Below the pieces are notes generated by a model. It was not told the DNA's origin. It worked only from the letters and a program-made list of their open reading frames with translations, and ran no database searches. The translations under genes were made by a program, and so were the position numbers. From the NCBI RefSeq assembly GCF_050947335.1, contig NW_027473362.1, positions 372,001 through 436,000 on the forward strand: a stretch of 64,000 nucleotides of DNA, read 5' to 3'. Below are positions 11,932 to 18,286 of this stretch, in pieces (the stretch's first letter is position 1; each line of letters begins with the position of its first letter). Origin of the DNA: Megachile rotundata. Taxonomy: Eukaryota > Arthropoda > Insecta > Hymenoptera > Megachilidae.

Positions 11932-13599
11932 ATGCAACGAACACCCCCCGGGAAGGATTGGTTGCGATCCTTGACATTAGACGAGTTAGTTGAGCAATTA
12001 TCGGCCCGAGGTTTATCGACAAAGGGGATATTACCGGTCTTACGAACAAGGCTCGAACAACATTTAAGAGGGGAACCAGTGACGACGGGAGGTGAGGAGG
12101 CATCCGGGGTTGCGGGTGAACCGCCCTTACGAGCGGCCACCCCGCCGCCGCGGGACCTCCTCCCCGATCCCCCGCGTTCCGCTCAGACCGGTTACATTCC
12201 GCCTCGATTTTCGACGGGAGCAATTCCGCGGAGCGCGAGTGACCCCCACTTCCGCGCCGACACCTTAGGCGCTGCTCGGGTCAGACAGGCAACTGATTTA
12301 CCGACGCGACGACCACTGGAGCGTACCGAAAGAAGGGGAACCATTACCGATACCGACCCTCGCATACCGCCAGCTGACTTACCGATCGACAAGCATTCCC
12401 AACGTACCGAAACTTCATTCGATGATGCGATTCCGATCCCTAGCCAATATGAGCCACCATGGATAAGGGCTTCACGTCAATCGAGATTCGAAGGGATCCC
12501 GAGATCCGATCCCGCTGTACCGGATAACGTTCCGCGTGGTGCCTCGGGGGTCGGGGAACGGATACCGGCAACCGTAGGACATCATACCGTTTTGAATACC
12601 GCTGTCCTAGATTTATTACGCAGATGGAATATCCGCTTTTCCGGAGCGAGAGGGGAGGACCCCGAAATGTTTCTAACACGGATCGAAGAATGTCGCGCCT
12701 ATGCCGCCACTCCCGATGACGCGTTATTAAAATGTATTCCGTTTGTTTTGGGGGGTATCGCGGCGGAGTGGGCGAGATTTCGGGATGAGAACTGGACCAC
12801 GTGGGAAGAATTTAAAGATGCGTATCGGGCGCGATTTATCGACCATGAATTACAAAGCGCGTTACGGCGCGAAATCGCGAATAGAACTCAAGGAGAGCAC
12901 GAGAGGGTTGTCGATTTTATTACCTGCATGCGCGCATTATTGAATCGTTTACGACCACCGTGGCCTTTAGTAGACCAATTAAGGTGCACGCATGAACATA
13001 TGGTCCCGCGACTACAACAAGCCGTGTCCCGAAGAGAGTATACCGATTTTGCGAGTCTGACTCTTGCGGCGAGATCCGCGGAGCAGACCCAGAGTGCCAT
13101 GAGGGCCTATAGACTTCCTCCACCTCCGGAACGATCATTGTATCCCGCACTGGCGTGTCCGAGCTCTCGTGCCGCGACGCGATATCATCCCGTATATGCC
13201 GCATGGGAAGAAGACCCCGCGCCGATGACTTCCGGCGCGTATACCGATCCGTATACAAATCATCCCGAATATCGTGAAATGCCATACCGGAACCAAAGTA
13301 GGCGCGCGGAGCAGAATAGTTCCCGTATGTCCCGAAGAACAGGCGATGGAACAGGAAGAGCGGTTCCGTCGCGAGACGCCGCGCGAAACGTCAATCCTGC
13401 TGGTAATAACGCGAACCCTCCACCCGACAACACCGCGAAGAGCGAGGGGGGAAAGTGTTGGAACTGCGAGAAGACGGGGCATCGAGCAGCCAACTGCCCG
13501 CTCCCGCAACGTCGATACTGCTATCGATGCGGGAAAAAGGATGAAACGGTTGAGACGTGTGAGAAGTGTGCGGGAAACCCGAGACGGAGTCGCCGTTAG
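11932..13599 (+). CDS. gag: Gag polyprotein
   Basis: Structural protein (555 aa) that would assemble the particle and bind genomic RNA. It starts at the first ATG after a long leader, with A at -3. Residues 14-45 fit a SAP-type helix-turn-helix pattern (RGLS..G....L..RL). Residues about 220-345 resemble the Retrotrans_gag capsid region, including the AAEWARF and W..F...Y..RF blocks. A Pro-rich linker holds LYPAL at 403-407, a candidate late-domain motif. The C terminus has a CCHC knuckle, CWNCEKTGHRAANC (509-522), and a second cysteine cluster at 530-546 with spacing CX2CX9CX2C and no histidine in the CCHC position. The ORF ends at TAG 13597-13599, inside the frameshift stem-loop. The family call is firm; the SAP and late-domain calls are pattern matches. 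Confidence 0.93.
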   Translation: MQRTPPGKDWLRSLTLDELVEQLSARGLSTKGILPVLRTRLEQHLRGEPVTTGGEEASGVAGEPPLRAATPPPRDLLPDPPRSAQTGYIPPRFSTGAIPRSASDPHFRADTLGAARVRQATDLPTRRPLERTERRGTITDTDPRIPPADLPIDKHSQRTETSFDDAIPIPSQYEPPWIRASRQSRFEGIPRSDPAVPDNVPRGASGVGERIPATVGHHTVLNTAVLDLLRRWNIRFSGARGEDPEMFLTRIEECRAYAATPDDALLKCIPFVLGGIAAEWARFRDENWTTWEEFKDAYRARFIDHELQSALRREIANRTQGEHERVVDFITCMRALLNRLRPPWPLVDQLRCTHEHMVPRLQQAVSRREYTDFASLTLAARSAEQTQSAMRAYRLPPPPERSLYPALACPSSRAATRYHPVYAAWEEDPAPMTSGAYTDPYTNHPEYREMPYRNQSRRAEQNSSRMSRRTGDGTGRAVPSRDAARNVNPAGNNANPPPDNTAKSEGGKCWNCEKTGHRAANCPLPQRRYCYRCGKKDETVETCEKCAGNPRRSRR

Positions 13600-16500
13600 G
13601 GGCCCACGCGACTCCACCCGAAAACATTCAACAAGCCCCAGTTTCCGTTACCGACCCCCCAGAATATTTCTACAATGCATTCGCGCATACCGCTTCTAAT
13701 TTCTTGTATTTTATCGAGCTGCAAATTCAGCAAAATTCCCTTCGCGCTCTACTAGATTCCGGTTCGAGTCGAACGTTTTTGAGAAATACCGCTATATCAA
13801 CGGTCGATCTTCCGAGACAGACATCCCGAATGTGCCGAATCATGACCGCTACGGGTCAGGTGGAGGAAACGAACACCAGTATTACCGCGACAATCACGCT
13901 GAAAGATCAAACTCGCACTCTCGAAATATACCTCTTAAACGATCTTGCCGTTCCGTGTATCGTAGGAATAGATTTCCTAAATCTATTTGGTATCGTAGTA
14001 GATTTTTCTCGCGCTGCGTGGTACTTTTCTTCCGATCCCGAAGTCGAATTCTCGTTCGATATACAAAACAACGCGCAATATTCCGATTATGATCCGTCAT
14101 GCTTAGGAATTTTCGAAATCACTCCCGCACAACGAAAAGAACTCGATCAATTTTTAAATACCGAATTGCCGCCAACCCCTCTTCGACCTTCGTGCACCAC
14201 ATTAACGGAACATCGAATTGACGTAGGAGATAGTAGGCCGATTAAACAACGGAATTACCTCGTCTCGCCGGTTGTACAACAAGCCATTTATACCGAAGTA
14301 GATAAAATGCTAGAAGACGGAATTATCGAACCATCGCATAGCGAATGGTCTAGTCCCATTGTGATGGTTAAGAAATCGACGGGTAAATATCGGTTTTGCT
14401 TAGATTTTCGGAAAGTGAATGAAGTTTCCAAGAAAGATGCGTATCCATTACCGAATATGACGGGAATATTAGATAAATTACGTGCCGCGCATTATCTCTC
14501 GACTTTAGATTTGAGTCAGGCATATTTTCAGATTCCGCTAGAAAAGGGCAGTAGGGAAATCACTGCTTTTACCGTACCGGGAAAGGGGCTCTTCCATTTC
14601 GTCCGGATGCCGTATGGCCTAACGGGAGCCCCCGCCACCTTTCAACGCTTATTAGACAAATTGATCGGTCCGGAAATGGAACCCCACGCGTTCGCGTATT
14701 TAGACGACATTATTATCGTAACAGAAACCTTTGAAGAACATTTGCACTGGTTAAGAATAGTGCTCAGAAAAATTACTACCGCGGGCTTGACAATTAATCC
14801 CGAAAAATGCGAATTTTGCCGTTCCGAAGTCCGTTACCTGGGTTTTATTGTCGGTAAAGAAGGCCTCCGAATAGATTCCGAAAAAGTAGCGCCGGTGTTA
14901 AATTATCCCGTTCCGAAAAACATTAAACAATTAAGAAGATTTCTGGGAATGGGCTCATGGTATCGTAGATTTATTCCGCATTTCGCAACAATAACGGAGC
15001 CCTTAACGCGACTATTACGTAAAGAGGTGACATGGAAGTGGGGGGAGCCACAGCAGAAAGCGTTTGATTCCGTCCGTACATATTTAATTACCGCTCCGAT
15101 ACTGTCTTGTCCCGATTTTACAAAATCATTCGTGCTAGCGACAGATGCAAGCACTGTAGGGGTCGGCGCCGTTCTTACTCAACAAATAGACGAGGAAGAA
15201 CGCGTGATAGCATATGCGAGCCGCTCATTATCGCTTACCGAAAGAAAATATTCCACTACCGAATTGGAGTGTTTAGCCATAGTCTGGTCGATAGAAAAAT
15301 TTCGCCATTATTTAGAAGGTTATCGTTTCACGGTCATTACTGACCATAATAGCCTCCGGTGGCTAAGGTCAATGAAAAATCCCAACGGTCGACTAGCTCG
15401 CTGGGCCTTGTCTCTTCTCGAATATGATTTTCAAGTGATTTACCGACAAGGCGCGTTGCATCGCGTCCCCGACGCTTTATCTCGAATGTATGAGGAGTCG
15501 GTTGAAGAAGCCGGAGCTCTTACCGCAATTATCGATACCCCGGATTGGTATTCAAGAAAATTTACCGACGTAAAGAACTTTCCGTCCCGCTTTCCGGAGT
15601 GGAAAATTCTGGACAGCCAGTTATACGTGAAGAGACCCAATACCGATATTTCCGATGTTACCGTAGATCTTGACGAGTGGAAACTAGTAATACCGCAAGA
15701 TCAAAGACCCGAAATTTATCGCGAGGCACATGATCAGCCTCAGGCCGGACATTTAGGGGTGGATAAAACCTATGACCGCGTAGCCATCCGATATTATTGG
15801 CCAGGGATGTACAAAGATATCGCGGAGTATGTGCGACGCTGTACCGTTTGCCAACGCGCCAAGGTCGAACAGCTGGCTCCGGCCGGGTTGAGGGGATATC
15901 GAGTCGCGGAGAAACCGTGGGACATTATCGCCGCGGATATTATGGGTCCGTTTCCGCGAAGTCTTTCCGGCTTCATGTATGTACTGGTAGTCCAGGACTT
16001 GTTCACGAAATGGGTTGAATGCTGCCCCTTACGGAGTGCAACCGGGAAAAAAGTAAAAGAAGCGTTAAAAGACCTGATATTATGCCGTTGGGGCGCACCG
16101 CGCGTATTAGTTACCGACAACGGAACCGAATTTAAAAATCGAGAAATTTCCGATCTCGCGGAGCAATTTGGCATTCTTCAATCGACTACCCCACCATATC
16201 ATCCACAAGCCAATCCCGTGGAAAGAGTGAATCGAGTATTGAAAACTATGATCGTATCGTACATAGGGAAGGACCATCGAGAATGGGACCGACACCTTAC
16301 CGATTTCCGTTTCGCGTATAATACCGCGCATCATAGCTCTACTAAATTCTCTCCCGCTTTTCTCAACTTTGGTAGAGAACCTAGACCAGTTAATTGTTAC
16401 CGCGAATCGTCCTCGAAAACCGAGGATATAGTACCGTTAACCAGCGATGCGTGGGAAAAACGATTAAAACAATTAAAGTTAATTCAAGACTGGGTCGTGA

Positions 16501-16769
16501 AAAACCTCGATAAAGCGGTAGTTAACCAGGCGTCGCGTTACAATTTAAGACGTAGAGACGAACAATACCGCGTAGGTGATCTAGTATTGCGTCGGAATCA
16601 CGCGTTATCGTCAGCCGAAAAAAATATCGCCGCGAAATTAATGCCGAAGTTCCTAGGCCCGTACCGTATCGTTCGTAAGATTTCACCAATAGTTTATGAA
16701 ATACAGGGGGCGACGGATCGCCAACCAGTTAAAGCACACGTACAAGATTTAAAGAAATATAAAATGTAA
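13563..16769 (+). CDS. pol: Pol polyprotein: protease, RT, RNase H, integrase
   Basis: The open frame starts at 13563, right after an in-frame TGA at 13560. It is in the -1 frame relative to gag, overlaps it by 37 nt and has no ATG at its start, so expression as a Gag-Pol fusion by -1 frameshifting is expected. Numbering residues from GTG 13566: the aspartic protease has LLDSG with D64 and a later IVGIDFL. The reverse transcriptase has D315 (TLDLSQAYF) and YLDD (D380, D381). RNase H has D527, E566 or E568, and D593. Integrase has a zinc-binding H722, H729, C759, C762 and a catalytic D791, D851, E886, followed by a GPY/F module near 1030. The order places it in Ty3/Gypsy. No chromodomain is visible. 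It ends at TAA 16767-16769. Confidence 0.96.
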   Translation, partial: EVCGKPETESPLGAHATPPENIQQAPVSVTDPPEYFYNAFAHTASNFLYFIELQIQQNSLRALLDSGSSRTFLRNTAISTVDLPRQTSRMCRIMTATGQVEETNTSITATITLKDQTRTLEIYLLNDLAVPCIVGIDFLNLFGIVVDFSRAAWYFSSDPEVEFSFDIQNNAQYSDYDPSCLGIFEITPAQRKELDQFLNTELPPTPLRPSCTTLTEHRIDVGDSRPIKQRNYLVSPVVQQAIYTEVDKMLEDGIIEPSHSEWSSPIVMVKKSTGKYRFCLDFRKVNEVSKKDAYPLPNMTGILDKLRAAHYLSTLDLSQAYFQIPLEKGSREITAFTVPGKGLFHFVRMPYGLTGAPATFQRLLDKLIGPEMEPHAFAYLDDIIIVTETFEEHLHWLRIVLRKITTAGLTINPEKCEFCRSEVRYLGFIVGKEGLRIDSEKVAPVLNYPVPKNIKQLRRFLGMGSWYRRFIPHFATITEPLTRLLRKEVTWKWGEPQQKAFDSVRTYLITAPILSCPDFTKSFVLATDASTVGVGAVLTQQIDEEERVIAYASRSLSLTERKYSTTELECLAIVWSIEKFRHYLEGYRFTVITDHNSLRWLRSMKNPNGRLARWALSLLEYDFQVIYRQGALHRVPDALSRMYEESVEEAGALTAIIDTPDWYSRKFTDVKNFPSRFPEWKILDSQLYVKRPNTDISDVTVDLDEWKLVIPQDQRPEIYREAHDQPQAGHLGVDKTYDRVAIRYYWPGMYKDIAEYVRRCTVCQRAKVEQLAPAGLRGYRVAEKPWDIIAADIMGPFPRSLSGFMYVLVVQDLFTKWVECCPLRSATGKKVKEALKDLILCRWGAPRVLVTDNGTEFKNREISDLAEQFGILQSTTPPYHPQANPVERVNRVLKTMIVSYIGKDHREWDRHLTDFRFAYNTAHHSSTKFSPAFLNFGREPRPVNCYRESSSKTEDIVPLTSDAWEKRLKQLKLIQDWVVKNLDKAVVNQASRYNLRRRDEQYRVGDLVLRRNHALSSAEKNIAAKLMPKFLGPYRIVRKISPIVYEIQGATDRQPVKAHVQDLKKYKM
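13572..13639 (+). promoter_or_regulatory. -1 ribosomal frameshift signal, gag to pol
   Basis: The heptamer GGGAAAC (13572-13578) is in the correct gag phase, G GGA AAC, and is a known retroviral slippery sequence. Seven nucleotides later GGAGTCGC (13586-13593) pairs perfectly with GCGACTCC (13608-13615), giving an 8-bp stem with a 14-nt loop that contains the gag stop codon. Loop bases GGGGC (13599-13603) can also pair with GCCCC (13635-13639), so an H-type pseudoknot is possible. The pol frame opens only 9 nt upstream of the heptamer, which fits its use. Confidence 0.88.
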
Positions 16770-16867
16770 CTTATTCCCGTTTCAGCAGTACCGTACCGTC
16801 CACCCTTAAATACCGAGGCGAAAGCCAAGAAGAAAGGATACCGAGGAGATAGATACCGAAAAAGAAA
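16770..16867 (+). other. pol-ORF3 intergenic segment, open in the pol frame
   Basis: 98 nt between the pol TAA and the ORF3 ATG. The pol frame stays open after the TAA for 33 codons, ten of the last sixteen being Lys or Arg, and ends at TGA 16869-16871, which overlaps the ORF3 ATG as ATGA. It also carries five TACCG words, the densest cluster in the element. In the ORF3 frame there is a stop (TAG) at 16850, so ATG 16868 is the first usable start. Confidence 0.6.
16771..16785 (+). promoter_or_regulatory. Candidate splice acceptor between pol and ORF3
   Basis: TTATTCCCGTTTCAG, a pyrimidine-rich tract ending in AG, lies just after the pol stop and 82 nt before the ORF3 ATG. Drosophila gypsy makes its env mRNA by splicing to a site near this position. 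A good-looking donor, GAG|GTGAGG, is in gag at 12092; weaker or doubtful donors are at 9951 (in the LTR) and 11320. Use is inferred. Confidence 0.4.
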
Positions 16868-17698
16868 ATGAAGAGGGATTCTGCGACGAACCCCTGGGAC
16901 CACCTCCGACCGCACATGCGGGTGTATCAAAGATTCATCCGGGAGAACCCCGCAGCATGGGCGGCCCTTCGTCAAGCCGCCGAAGACGCCCGGGAGTTTT
17001 TTTACACTACCCGCGGAGCAACGGTGCGGGAAATTCCGCCACATGCCGGGGCGGGAACGCAAACTCTCCCGCCAAGCACAATATCGATAGGGGTGCAGGT
17101 CGGAGGTGGCGGCCCAGTTTTTCCGGGGCGAACATTTCGGAGTCAGGCGACCCAGACAAGCCCCATTAGGGAACCGACGACCCGAGCCACGCAGACGCCG
17201 TCAGGACCCCCTACGGTCGACCGGGCAGTACAAACGGGGGAGGTGGATAAAATTATAACACCCCGAGTACCCGCCCGCAGCACACAGGTACCACCAGAGC
17301 GTCCCAGCACTACCGCGAGCGGCTCATCGCTGTTTCCGCTCAAACTAGAAACAGCGGAGTGCTGGAACTGCGGAAAGACCGGGCACCGGTACTCCAGGTG
17401 CCCGAAGCCGCAGCAGATACCGTACTGTTACCGGTGCGGCCGTAAGGGGGTATCGCTGCGAACGTGCCCCAGGTGTTCAGAAGAATGGAACCAAGAAGAA
17501 AGAACTAAGGAGGCGTCGGCCACCATGTCCCGACGCGAGATGCCGCGGAGGCCGCCAGCCCAAAAATTACGGGGCGAGATGCCGAACGAGGCCCCAAAAC
17601 CCACGCGGCGCGAACCCTCGCCGGAGATCATTTATCCCGACTACCGGCGCGAACAATTCGGCCAACCGCCAGGCGCCGCATTCCGGCGCGGGAAATAA
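16868..17698 (+). CDS. Third ORF: nucleocapsid-like zinc-finger protein with TQT motif array
   Basis: A 276-aa protein with no assigned function, in the position where env lies in some relatives. It has no signal peptide, no membrane segment and no fusion-peptide-like stretch, so it is not an envelope protein. Residues 1-55 look helical. Residues 60-145 are a low-complexity Pro/Thr linker with TQT, VQV, TQT, TQT, VQT and TQV at 64, 76, 95, 108, 121 and 139, several preceded two residues earlier by Arg, like LC8-binding motifs. Residues 165-178 form a CCHC knuckle (CWNCGKTGHRYSRC), followed at 187-203 by CX2CX9CX2C; the pair closely resembles the Gag C terminus. The tail is rich in Arg and Pro. 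RNA binding is likely by analogy. It would need splicing or reinitiation for expression. The ATG has A at -3. Confidence 0.82.
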   Translation: MKRDSATNPWDHLRPHMRVYQRFIRENPAAWAALRQAAEDAREFFYTTRGATVREIPPHAGAGTQTLPPSTISIGVQVGGGGPVFPGRTFRSQATQTSPIREPTTRATQTPSGPPTVDRAVQTGEVDKIITPRVPARSTQVPPERPSTTASGSSLFPLKLETAECWNCGKTGHRYSRCPKPQQIPYCYRCGRKGVSLRTCPRCSEEWNQEERTKEASATMSRREMPRRPPAQKLRGEMPNEAPKPTRREPSPEIIYPDYRREQFGQPPGAAFRRGK

Positions 17699-18272
17699 CG
17701 AGATATATCGGCGCAAAACAATTCCGCGGCGGGAGAACCGCCGAAAAATTCCGTGGCGGACAATACCGTTAACAATAAAATAGTTTTTATTTTTCTATAC
17801 CTGGAGTCTACAGCGACATTATTCGGTACAACGGTACTGCTGACACCTTACCCCTCTCGTATTCCCCCCTCTATTTTTCTCGCTAGGTATATCGATAGGA
17901 AATAGGCGATCCGTACGCAGCGAAACATTCCGCGGACATTAGACTAGATACTACCGGGTGAAATCGCGAGCGATAGGTATAGGAGCAGAGAAAGCGAAGG
18001 AGGAGAAGCAGACAAACACGGTAAGTAATGTATTAATGTATCGTAATAATTCGGACCATATGGTAATTCGGGTACGTTTCTTTCAATTTTCTTCTCTTTT
18101 CCTTTTATTTGGTTGTTGTAATTGTCCAATGCAAGAAGTTCACTACCGCACTTTCGTTCTCTCCCGCGAGGGGTTGCCAAGTTGTCCCGCACAGGTGCGC
18201 GGGTATTTCGATCAGTATGACCGCACCCAGATGCATTGCTTTGAGTTTCGTTCGACCGTTCCGGTCTTCCGT
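17699..18272 (+). other. Noncoding tail between ORF3 and polypurine tract
   Basis: 574 nt with no convincing ORF; a frame opening at GTG 17958 has no domain and runs into the LTR. It holds an AATAAA at 17774-17779, a purine-rich stretch at about 17985-18012, a perfect donor-like GTAAGT at 18021 and a long T/C-rich tract at 18077-18110. The T-rich tract may serve as an intron pyrimidine tract or as the T-rich box often seen upstream of a polypurine tract. Confidence 0.6.
18021..18135 (+). other. Candidate small intron in the 3' region
   Basis: Donor CACG|GTAAGT at 18021, T/C-rich tract at 18077-18110 and acceptor GCAAG at 18131-18135 would give a 115-nt intron, a usual size for insects. It follows a purine-rich, exonic-enhancer-like stretch. 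No ORF is joined by it, so if real it lies in the 3' untranslated part of the RNA. Confidence 0.3.
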
Positions 18273-18285
18273 AAGGGGGGGGGAG
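18273..18285 (+). other. Polypurine tract
   Basis: AAGGGGGGGGGAG, with nine consecutive G, ends two bases from the 3' LTR (a T separates it from the TGTG end). This is the expected RNase H-resistant primer for plus-strand DNA synthesis. Confidence 0.9.
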
Positions 18286-18286
18286 T

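Noticed and set aside
11702..12223. Minus-strand frames opposite leader, gag and pol
   Set aside because: They are shadows of the coding strand; none has a domain or a sensible start context.
13563..13600. Independent pol start codon or a mutation separating gag and pol
   Set aside because: There is no ATG at the pol frame opening, and a complete -1 frameshift signal sits in the overlap, so the frame change is the normal expression mode and not damage.
16868..17698. ORF3 as an env gene
   Set aside because: No signal peptide, transmembrane segment, fusion peptide or cleavage site; instead zinc fingers and a disordered linker.
17774..17779. AATAAA after ORF3 as the main polyadenylation site
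   Set aside because: Using it would truncate the genomic RNA before the polypurine tract and 3' LTR; at most it could serve a subgenomic RNA.
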